Below are positions 42,040 through 51,337 of a DNA stretch of 64,000 nucleotides, one piece after another. The notes under the pieces were generated by a model. That model had not been told where the DNA came from and searched no databases. It was given only the letters and a program-made list of their open reading frames with translations. A program made the position numbers and the translations under genes. Within the stretch, counting starts at the first letter, position 1, and each line of letters begins with the position of its first letter. The stretch is from Prorocentrum cordatum (lineage: Eukaryota; Sar; Dinophyceae; Prorocentrales; Prorocentraceae), in contig CAUYUJ010018567.1 in NCBI GenBank assembly GCA_963575745.1, positions 137,112 through 201,111 on the forward strand, in the 5' to 3' direction.

Positions 42040-44709
42040 CTACCGCGCCGCTGCCTGCTTCTTCAAGCCCTTCTTACACTCACAACACTGAACTTGTAAG
42101 TCGTGGGCAGTCAGTGGTCGCAAGCGCATCTCTTCCCGCCCTTTCTGGAGGCCGTTGTGCAGCCCGCTTTCGAGGACCTTGTTTACGACGTCTCTCAACT
42201 CACGGACAATCTCCAGGCCCTCCTGTTGCGCATCCCGGAACTTCAAGCCCATCGTCCGCAAATAATCTTCACACCCATTGCCGACCGTGGTGTAATTCTC
42301 CAAGTCCACAATCGCAGGGGCGATGTGCTGACCAATGTCGCCGTAGATATACTTGCACCAATATGGCCCGAAGCACGGGATCGCCTTCATGATCTCCCTG
42401 AGGAATCTCTGATGCCAGATGGCTGGTGTGGTAGCTGGATCACTCAGGATTTCAGCGGCGTGCTGAGCCGCCCGCCACCAAGCCTCCAGCGAATTGACCA
42501 CCGCCTTCCTCCAAGAACCATGAGCGCCACTGCAGCGGATGGCATCTTTGTTTTCCCTTCTACCGCTGAAGAGGTGGGACTTGCTCTGTGCCTTCGTGGG
42601 TCCCTCTGCGTGGTACATCGCGGCCACGCCTTGCCGCAGCGCTTCCATGTCCCCACTTTCACAGAACTTCAGAAGGAGAGGTCGCATATGGGTCCACGCC
42701 TCAACGGTATTATGATACCTCCAGAGGACGATGCCAAAGATTTGATGCTGTACGTCTGGGCCAAGCGTGTCGACGATCTCCTTGGCGATAATCGTCCTCT
42801 TCCTGGTATCACCGTTCGGGTGTGGGAACTCATGGCCTCCGACTAATAGGAAATCGTAGCCTTCTGGGGTTCGCCCAGCGTTCGATGGCTTCGCGTAGCT
42901 GGCCGCCACAAGATGGGCAATGAAGTCAGATACGTGCTCCGTCTGCTCCTTCTTGACCCACTTGTTCCCAGCACAAGCCTCACGCACAATGTTCTGCACA
43001 GCAAGGAAGTCGATGCGGCCCTGGTCCCTGCGCCAACCTTTGTTGCCGCCAGGTGGGCATAGCTTGCAGCTTTTGCACACGGCGCCCTTACGCGAGCGGG
43101 GGAGAGTGCGCTTGCAGCGCAGGCAGCTTCGCTCGATGTGGTCCGTGCCATCTGCCGTCCGAGTCGGGGCAACACCGCCTTCGTCGTCTGATGACTCGTC
43201 GCTGCTCCAGAGAGACTCCAATGCCCCGATGGAGTCACTGTCGGACTTGCCGGAAATGGAAGAGCTACCTGCAGACGTCGAGGGCTCCTCATTCAGGACT
43301 GTGCTCGACACTTCGATGTCCATTGCCGAGTACTCAGAGTAGTGCTCCAACCTGCGTCGTTTGCCCGCTTTGACAATGTCATCCAGATCTGCTTCGTATG
43401 CTGCTACAGCTTCTGGAGATATGACCAGCTCGTCCACATGTACGAACAGGACACGCTTCTCCAGCGGTAGCTTGTCTGTGTCCTTCACACCCTCGATAGC
43501 CCGGAGCCATTCTTTTGGAGTGTCATTGACGCAGATAATGCGAGGCTGCAGCGGCTTGAAATGGAGCATGACATTGCGGACGCGCACCTGTCCACCATTG
43601 CGAGCATCCAGGAGGTGCTTGAAATAGTTCGCAGAAAGTTTCTTGCCATGCTGTGCGACGTCGTCCGCCGAGAACTCTTCGAAGATAACAGTGACGAACC
43701 TTTCGAATTCATCCTGCACTTTCTTCAAGGCTTCGGGGCCGTTACCCTTGATGTACCTGGTGTCGTACCTGATGGCAAAATCTTTCGCGATCGCTTCGGC
43801 AGATGGCGTCTTCTGATTCCCGCCAGCCCCCCACAGCACAAGCGTCTTCTCCAAGTGGAGCCTTGACTCAACGTACTCGGACAGCGTCACTGTCTCGTTC
43901 TGCTTGGTCAGGGGGTTATAGATGCGACCAGGCTTGGCAGCGAGGGCCCGCACATCGTCTGGATAGATTAATTTGGTGCAACCAGGCTCACCAACCCTGA
44001 AGACAATGCCATCTTGAAGTTTGCGTTTCGACTCGCGTTTTTCCTCGAGACGTCGGAGCTTCTGAATTTCGGGGCCGCACTTCAGTAGCGCATGACCCTG
44101 TGTGCCTGGGCTGCGGTCATGTTTGTCAGCCAGCTTCGCTTGCGCCTTGAGCTGTATCAACTCCTCTTCATCCAAGTCCTTCACGCTGTCAAACAGTGTT
44201 TCGAACTCAACGGGGGGCTCGTCGTTACCATGGATAGGCATGTCGTCGACCTCCTTCGGGGATTCGATCGCGAAGTTGGAAGTGATCTGGCTGTAATCTT
44301 TGAACCATGCCCGCGCGAAATCTTCGATCGCCCTTGTTCCAGCTTTGCCCCGCCCGGGTTTCAGGATTTCTGATGAAGCCACGGGCCGAACCTCTTCAGG
44401 TAAATCTCCCAGATTCACTTTCGCCTGATCAGCTTTGTGGATAAGAGCCAGGACGGCATCCCTGTCGGATCCACGCCGTACGCTGAGTCGGCGGTGTCCT
44501 TTGGCGAGCAGTGGATCCCACAGGAGGTCGAATACTTCCTCCGTTGTCTTCTGGGTATTAATGCGGCACACGAGCCACTGCATCCTCGAGCTCATGCACG
44601 AGTCTTTCGTATCATCGAGGCTGCCCTCGTTTACCTCCACTCCACCTTCGGCTCGAGTTGTAATCTTGTTCACGGACATGAAAGGGCTACGAAGAAAAGT
44701 CGAGGCCAT
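42040..44709 (-). CDS. SF3-type helicase fused to an aGPT-PPlase/HMUDK-like domain
   Basis: 889 residues from ATG 44709, uninterrupted. Residues 1-200 have no recognised nickase (HUH) motif. The ATPase has VLWGAGGNQKT (Lys 300, a Walker A with Gln where Gly is usual), VIFEEFSADD (about 345, Walker B) and RIICVND (about 393, motif C), as in SF3/Rep-type helicases. A Ser/Asp linker and a four-Cys ribbon (CLRCKR...CKSCKLC) follow. The C-terminal 270 residues carry VLWRYHNT, IMKAIPCFG, VGNGCEDYL and HDLQVQCCECKK, matching in order the landmarks I know from aGPT-PPlase / 5-hmdU DNA kinase helical domains (N..R..D, pGFG, GPGarrGL, CEF.K). The helicase call is firmer than the C-terminal one. A DNA-modifying replication protein is inferred. 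Confidence 0.65.
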   Translation of the reverse strand: MASTFLRSPFMSVNKITTRAEGGVEVNEGSLDDTKDSCMSSRMQWLVCRINTQKTTEEVFDLLWDPLLAKGHRRLSVRRGSDRDAVLALIHKADQAKVNLGDLPEEVRPVASSEILKPGRGKAGTRAIEDFARAWFKDYSQITSNFAIESPKEVDDMPIHGNDEPPVEFETLFDSVKDLDEEELIQLKAQAKLADKHDRSPGTQGHALLKCGPEIQKLRRLEEKRESKRKLQDGIVFRVGEPGCTKLIYPDDVRALAAKPGRIYNPLTKQNETVTLSEYVESRLHLEKTLVLWGAGGNQKTPSAEAIAKDFAIRYDTRYIKGNGPEALKKVQDEFERFVTVIFEEFSADDVAQHGKKLSANYFKHLLDARNGGQVRVRNVMLHFKPLQPRIICVNDTPKEWLRAIEGVKDTDKLPLEKRVLFVHVDELVISPEAVAAYEADLDDIVKAGKRRRLEHYSEYSAMDIEVSSTVLNEEPSTSAGSSSISGKSDSDSIGALESLWSSDESSDDEGGVAPTRTADGTDHIERSCLRCKRTLPRSRKGAVCKSCKLCPPGGNKGWRRDQGRIDFLAVQNIVREACAGNKWVKKEQTEHVSDFIAHLVAASYAKPSNAGRTPEGYDFLLVGGHEFPHPNGDTRKRTIIAKEIVDTLGPDVQHQIFGIVLWRYHNTVEAWTHMRPLLLKFCESGDMEALRQGVAAMYHAEGPTKAQSKSHLFSGRRENKDAIRCSGAHGSWRKAVVNSLEAWWRAAQHAAEILSDPATTPAIWHQRFLREIMKAIPCFGPYWCKYIYGDIGQHIAPAIVDLENYTTVGNGCEDYLRTMGLKFRDAQQEGLEIVRELRDVVNKVLESGLHNGLQKGREEMRLRPLTAHDLQVQCCECKKGLKKQAAAR
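43331..43341. repeat. Palindrome TACTCAGAGTA inside the helicase-fusion gene
   Basis: Fourth copy of the island palindrome, within the codons for HYSEYS of the SF3-type fusion protein. Confidence 0.5.
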
Positions 44710-44774
44710 TGTTGTTCAAGTGCTAAGACCACGCCCGCAAAGGGACGCAACTGCAAAGATTTGAGACTCTATGG

Positions 44775-44885
44775 CTAGAGCAGAAACATAGAAACATAGT
44801 AACCTAGAAACATAGAAATATAGAAACATAGAAATTCTGTGCGATCTGTGTTCAAGGTTTCTAGGTTTCTAGGCTTCTAGGCTTC
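44775..44885. repeat. Inverted minisatellite (agaaacat / gtttctagg)
   Basis: A run of agaaacatag-like units, including cctagaaac, is followed 50 bp later by ggtttctaggtttctagg, its reverse complement. The two arms could pair as a stem. It lies directly upstream of the last island gene and may mark the island edge. Confidence 0.6.
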
Positions 44886-45229
44886 AAGGGTGGATAAGCT
44901 GCGGGAATGCTGCGGATATGCTGCAAGCCCCCCTGGACCCCCGGCGCGCGCCCCAGGACCTCCAGGACCCATAGGACGCCCCCAGATCTCCCTCCCGGTA
45001 GCCCACGCAGCTCCGCTACCATGTGATACTTGAGCCAAACATACATCGAAATTCACGTTTGCTTTATATGTTTATTTAATGTAAACGAACGAATTACCTG
45101 AATTACCTTGCATTACCTGCTGCATTACTCATAGATGCAGAAGCAAATCCATCAGGTTTCAAGAATTTACGGCGAGTGGGAATCGATTGGGATTGACAAC
45201 GGGGGATTAATAGGAAATTGACAGGGAAT

Positions 45230-45305
45230 TGGACTTTGGAGTTTAGAATTTGGAGTGTGGGCTTTGGACTTTGGAATTTAGAGTTTGGACTTTGGATTTT
45301 GGAGC
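45230..45305. repeat. Short GGA-TTT-rich repeats
   Basis: Tandem variants of ggactttggaatttagagttt. No coding potential is seen in 44.9-45.5 kb apart from repeat-borne frames. Confidence 0.6.
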
Positions 45306-45504
45306 TTGCATCCAATTCCCTATCGAAGTCCCTATCCGGTCCTCCATCCAAAACCACATAGAAAGTCACGTAGAAAGTCACAGCGATTGTCACAGCGGCT
45401 TCTTTTACATAGAGGAAGTGTCAAATTAAACTGTTTCAAAAATTTACGATCGCTGGGCTCGACGTTTCCAATTGTTCAACCATTCTGGTGCCCCCCATAA
45501 GCAT

Positions 45505-47060
45505 TGTCAAGGGTTTTTTGTGTTTCATTTGTCTTTATCTTCATCTCTACCTTAGCAGGAGAATTTTCAGATGTTTCATTAATTTACGAATCCACTTGGC
45601 CAAAAAGAATTGAATTCCCTATGCAATCCTTTATAAGCATTTTGAAATGTTTTTTGTGTTTCATGTGTCTTTATCTTCATCTCTACCTTAGCAGGATCAT
45701 TTTCAGATGTTTCATTAATTTACGAATTCACTTTTCCCAAAAGTACTTTGAGGGAAACCTTATAATATAAGCATTTTGGAGTGTTTTGTGTGTTTCAGCT
45801 GTCTTTATCTTCATCTCTACCATAGCAGGAGAATTTTCAAATATTTCATTAATTTACGAATCCACTTGTTCGTAAAAGGACTTTGAGGGAAACCTTAAAA
45901 TGTACGCATTTTGAAGTTTTTTTGTTGTGTTTCATCTGTCTTTACCTTCATCTCTACCTTAGCAGGATAATTTTCAGATGTTTCATTAATTTACGAATCC
46001 ACTTTTCCCAAATGTACTTTGACGGAAACCTTACAATGTAAGTATTTTCAAGTGTTTTGTGTGTTTCATGTGTCTGTATCTTCATCTCTACCTTAGCAAG
46101 AGAATTTACAGATGTTTCATTAATTTACGAATCCACTTGTTCGCAAAAGTACTTTGAGGAAAACCTTATAATGTAAACATTTTGGAGTTTGTTTGTGTGT
46201 TTCATTTGTCTTTATCTTCATCTCTACCTTAGCAAGAGAATTTTCAGATGTTTCATTAATTTACGAGCCCACTTGTTCGCAAAACTACTTTGAGGGAAAC
46301 CTTATAATGTAAGCATTTTGAATTTTTTTTTGTGTTTCATGTGTCTTTATCTTCATCTCTACATTAGCAGGAGAATTGTCAGATGTTTCATTAATTTACG
46401 AATCCACTTGTTCACAAAAGTACTTTGAGGGGAACCTTATAATGTAAGCATTTAAGTGTTTCGTGTGTTTCATTTGTCTTTATCTTCATCTCTACCTTAG
46501 CAGGAGAATTTTCAGATGTTTCATTAATTTACGAATCCACTTTTCCCAAAGTACTTTGAGGGAAACCTTATAACGTAAGCATTTTGGAATTTGTTTGTGT
46601 GTTTCATTTGTCTTTATCTTTATCTCTACCTTAGCAGGATAATTTTCAGATGTTTCATTAATTTACGAATCCATTTTTCCCAACAATACTTTGAGGGACA
46701 CCTTATGATGTAAGCATTTTCAAATGTTTTGTGTGTTTCATTTGTCTTTATCTTCATCTCTACCTTGGCAGGATAATTTTCAGATGTTTCATTAATTTAC
46801 GAATCCACTTTTCCCAAAAGTAATTTGAGGGAAACCTTATAATGTAGGCATTTTCAAATGTTTTGTGTGTTTCATGTGTCTTTATCTTCATCTCTACCTT
46901 AGCAGGAGAATTTTCAGATGCTTCATTAATTTACGAACCCACTTTTCCCAGAAGTAATTTGAGGGAAACCTTATAATGTAAGCATTTTCAAGTGTGTTGT
47001 GTGTTTCATTTGTCTTTATCTTCATCTCTACCTTAGTAGGAGCAAATCCTACATGTTTCA
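45505..47060. repeat. 135-bp satellite, about 12 tandem copies
   Basis: The landmark tttcattaatttacgaatcc recurs at about 45571, 45711, 45841, 45979, 46112, 46247, 46382, 46517, 46656, 46787, 46917 and 47055, a mean spacing of 135 bp. Each unit also holds tttatcttcatctctacctt, agcaggagaattttcagatg, ctttgagggaaaccttataa and gtgtttcat. Units are closely similar with indels of a few bases. No conserved frame is present. Confidence 0.92.
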
Positions 47061-47159
47061 TTAATTTATCAGGTTTTGCGTAAAATTATGTACAGCTTAT
47101 TTACAGCTTATTTAAAGCTTTTGATGTTTCCGGGGCTGGATTTGAGGCCTCCGGGGCTG

Positions 47160-47850
47160 GAGTCTACCGATTGCCGATCCGTGGACACCCTACCAGCCCA
47201 ATTCTACATCCGTGGACGGCCTCCCCCAGTCCAGCCCCAGCCCACCCCCCCAGCCAACCCAGCCCAGTGCAGACCAGGCTAATCCAAGTAGCAAGCCAAC
47301 CCGCCAATTCTACGATGGATTGTCGATCCGTGGACGGATTCCCCCTTCTCCCCGGACACCCTGCCAGCACAATTCTACATCCGTGGACGGCCTCCCAGCC
47401 CCCAGCCCCCCCCCAGCCAACCCAACCCCCATCAAATGGCATTGAGGAAGTTCCTTGGGTGGCCCGGAAGGTATTGAGGAAGTTGCGCGGTCTGCCTGGA
47501 GAGCATCCCATAGAGAGAGAGGCAGTTCATGGGGTACGTCAAAGGGCATTGAGGAAGTTCCTGGGGAGCTTTGGAAGGAGTTGAGGAAGTTCCTTGGGTG
47601 TCCCGGAAGGCATCGAGGGAGTTCCTCGGGTGTCCCGGAAGGCATCGAGGAAGTTCCTGGGGAGCTATGGAGGGCATCCCATAGAGAGAGAGGAAGTTCC
47701 TGGGGTGCCCCGGACGGTCCCATTCCACCACGGATTGCCCATCCGTGGACGAATTCCCTTCTCCCTGGACACCCTGCCAGCTCAATTCTACCACGGATAA
47801 TCCGCGGACGGCCTCCCAGCCCCCAGTCCAGTCCCAGCCAACCCAGCCTC
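47160..47850. repeat. GC-rich interspersed short repeats
   Basis: Two phrases alternate: atccgtggacg with ctgccagctcaattctac, and ttgaggaagttcctgggg with tgtcccggaaggcat. Long open frames on both strands arise because the units are near multiples of three and poor in stops; no domain is recognisable. Confidence 0.8.
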
Positions 47851-47929
47851 CTGCCGGAACCCTGCCAGTTGATAAGGATCTTGATAAGGATCTTGAAACA
47901 ATTTTGAAACAATCTTGACATGACAGATA

Positions 47930-48345
47930 TTATGAGCAGAAGTCTGGGCAGATCTTCTGAGCATAAATCTGAGCAGAAATCTGAGAGCACAAGTCTGAGC
48001 GGAAGTCTGAGCAGATATTCGAGGCAGAAGTCTGAGCAGATATTCTGAGCAGAAGTCTGAGTAGATATTCTGAGCAGAAGTCTGAGCAGATATTCTGAGC
48101 AGAAGTCTGAGTAGAAATTCTGAGCAGAAGTCTGAGCAGATATTCTGAGCAGAAGTCTGATCAGAAATCTGAGCAGATATTCTGAGCAGAAGTCTGAGCA
48201 GAAATCTGAGCAGAAGTCTGAGCAGAAGTCTGAGCAGAAGTCCAAGCAGAAGTCCAAGCAGAAGTCTGAGCAGAAGTCTGAACAGAAATCTTAGCAGAAG
48301 TTTAAACAGAAATCTTAGCAGAAGTCTGATCAGAAATCTAGGTTC
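47930..48345. repeat. Minisatellite of tctgagcagaag units
   Basis: Nearly pure repetition of gagcagaagtctgagcaga with inserted tattc. The minus-strand frame of Leu/Arg/Ser/Cys repeats is a by-product of the period. Confidence 0.9.
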
Positions 48346-48539
48346 AGAAAGCCAGCCCTGCCCCCCTGGCTCCCTGCCCTGCCAGCCCCCCAGGAAGATC
48401 TGCCGCCTCCGGGGGTGGGATTTCAGGCCTCTGGGGCCGGATTCTACCGAATGCCGATCCGTGGACGGCTGGGAGCTCAATCCAGCCCAGCCCAAGCCCC
48501 TGGCCAGCCCAAAAAGTTCGATGCTGGGCTTGGGATACT

Positions 48540-49740
48540 GATTTGAGGCTGCTCAGTGGCGGAAGCTGTATTTGGAAAACGAGATTCAGGGATACTGGAT
48601 TCGAAGAAACTGGATTCAGGGATATTGGAATCAGGGATGCTGAGGGATTGATCGAAGATGCTGGATGGATAGAAGTATGCGCTGGTATGCTGATTTTGAC
48701 ATTCTGGATGAAGGGCTCCTGGATGTGGGATGCTGACAGATCCTGGGAGGATACCGGATGAGTTATGCGAGAAATCTGAATGAGGATGCTGGATGTCAGA
48801 TTGAGAATGCTGGATTGAGGGATGCTGGGCGGGTGGGTTTCAGAATGGGCGAGCATGGCTTTCAAAGTGGGGGAGGCTGGATGAGTTAAGTTGGAGATGC
48901 CAGATGTTGGAACATAGATGCTGACTAAAGGATGTCAAGTCATGGGAGCAGGGAAAACAAGTAATGAATGTACAGGGGTCGGCGGCATGGGCCAGGAAGG
49001 ATATGGCAGCGTCCAGTTTGAATAAGTTGCCTGCGTCACAATAGGGGGTAAAATATGGGGAATTGGCATGGATTTGGGGTGGATTTGGCCTCCAGGAGCT
49101 ATCCCGGGACCCTCCGGTGGGATTTCCCAGCTCTGGTGTCCGCTCCGGCAGGCCATTTCGAAAAAAATCCTAAATTTTTGACTTCTTTTGATTTTTGGAT
49201 TATTTTTAAAGTATAAATAAGTTGCGATTGAGGGGTCGGGACCCCTCTAGAAAGATTCGCAGCGCAATTCTGTGCAAAATCCCGCGACAAATGCCCCGAG
49301 ATCTTTTATGGCGACCCATTTCCTGAAGATTTTGTCCCGATTGGGGTGGGTCAGCGTTCCGGAGCCAGCTCGCACACTTTTTTCCTGGCCAGATACCAGA
49401 TCGGGAATTTTTCCACCTGCGTCGGGAATTTGGTTTTTCCTTTCTTTTAACATCAGATTCAAACCGGACGCGGCCATACGTAAGCTCCAACATCATCTTA
49501 ATCAGAACTCCGCATTCTGTATCTTGATGCAGAGGACCCCCCTGCTCGAGCCCACAGACAAGTGGGCTGTCATAAACAGCAGAACTATACGGTTAGGCTT
49601 TGGTTCGGCGGGATTCCCGGGGTCCCATGCCAGCCTGGCGACATAGAGCCGGGGCCTGACAATCGGACTTGAGCGGGAGCTTCCTCTGGGAATGGCGGAT
49701 CAGATTATGGAATACTCCGTAGTGACTTTGAAGCTCCTAG
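48540..49740. other. Gene-poor stretch with diffuse ggatgctggat repeats
   Basis: 48540-48930 is rich in degenerate ggattcagggatactgga and gatgctggat text. 48930-49740 has no repeat I can define and no frame with a recognisable domain. Confidence 0.55.
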
Positions 49741-49806
49741 AACTCCAAGGGTGGAGGCTCTCTTTCTGAGAGAAGCTCCACATCAGCCAGAACCCCTGCG
49801 TACAAT

Positions 49807-49925
49807 GCACCACATGTGGTGCTGTCCCCTGAGCACCATGCCTGATCACCACGGCAACACTTATATTTTCCTACATACATGTCAAATGTCAACTTTCATA
49901 GGCATCCTAATGGGATGGGTGGTCA
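49807..49925. repeat. Downstream cassette copy 1 (palindrome plus tail)
   Basis: It begins with the palindrome GCACCACATGTGGTGC (49807-49822), followed by tgtcccctgagcaccatgc, tgatcaccac and acatgtcaaatgtcaact. The same order recurs at 51125-51240, each copy lying beyond the 3' end of one of the two paralogous genes. The whole gene unit with flanks was therefore duplicated in tandem. Confidence 0.85.
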
Positions 49926-49989
49926 AACGTCAATGGGGTGACGGTCCCGCTGTACCTGGGCCGTATGTCAATCCTATGCACTATGTCCC

Positions 49990-50934
49990 TCACTCATCAT
50001 CCGATTCCATAGTACAGCTCGGGAAGAGCTCTTCAGGGTAGAGCTCTGCAATGCGGGCGCTCTTGAGCGCTCGGGGGTTCAAATCGTCTTTCTCGCTCTT
50101 TTCTTCTTCACTCTCTTCTTGCTCTTCTTTCTCTTCTTTCGCCGCATCACTCTGCTCCTCTTCGTCAGTCTGCTCCTCTTCGTCACTCTGCTCCTCTTCG
50201 TCACTCTCCTGGCTAATAACCTTCTCTTTACCAACGAGGTGGTACTTGTCATCAGCCAACTCGTTGAAAGCCTCAACCTCTTTCTCGAACCGGGCTCGCT
50301 GATATTGGCTACAACATGCTTTGGTCAACAGCTCGCGGTGCATATTTGCGAGCTTCTCACAAACATCCTGTGCTTCTTCATAGTCGTCCTGATTGTCATA
50401 CTTGACGTTGTCCCGGATGTCCTGCATGATCCTTTTCTGAGACTTCACGTTCTTATCCAGATCCTCCAACCTTTCATTCTGATCTGCGATGGCCAGAGTG
50501 ACTGGCTGCTGGTTTACCTGGTACTGTTCCCACATTGCCTTCAATTCCCCACGAGTGATTGGCCTGTTGTCGTCTGAGGAGCTGCCGGGAGTCGGCTCGA
50601 CTGCACCTGCGCTCACCTTCTCCTTTACCGCCTCTAGGGTCTTGAACTCTCGCTTCCAACCGAAAACCATTTCTTTGAATGGTGCGACTCGAGCCTTGAT
50701 TTTCTCTATGTCCTTCTCATACCTTTGCTGCAAGTCTGCCTTCTCCTCTTCACTTGAACACTTTTTCATGTCAGAGCGCAGTTTCTCATTCAAGTTGTGC
50801 TCATCTTTCTTCTGCCCCATGTCCAGACAGTACAAGAAGTAGGTCAGATCATCTTCCTTGTCTTTTTGTGACCAATTTTTCTGGTAGGTTGCAGAATCGA
50901 CCTGCGCCTTACCATTTTCGATCGCCTTTGCCAT
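49990..50934 (-). CDS. Charged coiled-coil protein, short paralogue of the MORN gene
   Basis: 314 residues from ATG 50934 (MAKAIENG), the position that matches the paralogue at 53185. Residues 1-150 are nearly identical to that paralogue (WSQKDKEDDL, CSSEEEKADLQQRYE, VFGWKREFKTL, GELKAMWEQ). The C-terminus then diverges into an acidic tract (SDEEEQSDEEEQTDEEEQSD) and has no MORN repeats. An upstream extension of 29 residues (hydrophobic, from 51021) covers only this copy and is not conserved, so I do not use it. No enzymatic motif is seen; a scaffold or regulatory role is plausible but unproven. Confidence 0.75.
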   Translation of the reverse strand: MAKAIENGKAQVDSATYQKNWSQKDKEDDLTYFLYCLDMGQKKDEHNLNEKLRSDMKKCSSEEEKADLQQRYEKDIEKIKARVAPFKEMVFGWKREFKTLEAVKEKVSAGAVEPTPGSSSDDNRPITRGELKAMWEQYQVNQQPVTLAIADQNERLEDLDKNVKSQKRIMQDIRDNVKYDNQDDYEEAQDVCEKLANMHRELLTKACCSQYQRARFEKEVEAFNELADDKYHLVGKEKVISQESDEEEQSDEEEQTDEEEQSDAAKEEKEEQEESEEEKSEKDDLNPRALKSARIAELYPEELFPSCTMESDDE

Positions 50935-51087
50935 GGCTACAGAGAGAGTCAGAGACAGCGAGACGCGAGGAAGAGAAGCAAGAAGCGTACAAGCACACAC
51001 TTGGGCCAAGCGTGTGCGCATGATTCATGAAAACAAAAAGATGCAAGTGCAGACGCCTACTCGGGAGGTGGGCGCATGTACGCACAT

Positions 51088-51140
51088 GCACCACATGTGG
51101 TGCTCTACTGCTACCCTACTAAATGCACCACATGTGGTGC
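51088..51140. promoter_or_regulatory. Paired 16-bp CACATGTG palindromes upstream of the short paralogue
   Basis: GCACCACATGTGGTGC occurs at 51088-51103 and again at 51125-51140, 154 and 191 bp upstream of ATG 50934. The core is an E-box-type CACATGTG. The second site is also the start of the downstream cassette of the MORN gene. A transcription-factor site is inferred from conservation of sequence and distance between paralogues. Confidence 0.6.
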
Positions 51141-51337
51141 TGTCCCCTGAGCACCATGCATGATCACCACAGCAACATATATATATATCTTTCTACAATA
51201 CATGTCAAATGTCAACTGTCGAAGGCATGCTAATGGAGAGGGTCTCCTGAGACAGAACGTCTCAGATTTACGTCCCAAACCACCTAAGCCTGCACTCACT
51301 CTGCCTCAGTCCTACGCTTCAATATAAAACCATTCTC

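Noticed and set aside
44100-44709. HUH nickase or CRESS Rep N-terminus on the second helicase
   Set aside because: No H-u-H motif or paired catalytic Tyr motif is visible in the first 200 residues.
47310-48257. A 315-residue minus-strand frame with Ser-Asp-Phe-Cys and Leu-Arg repeats
   Set aside because: It is produced by the tctgagcagaag minisatellite; overlapping frames on both strands are equally open.
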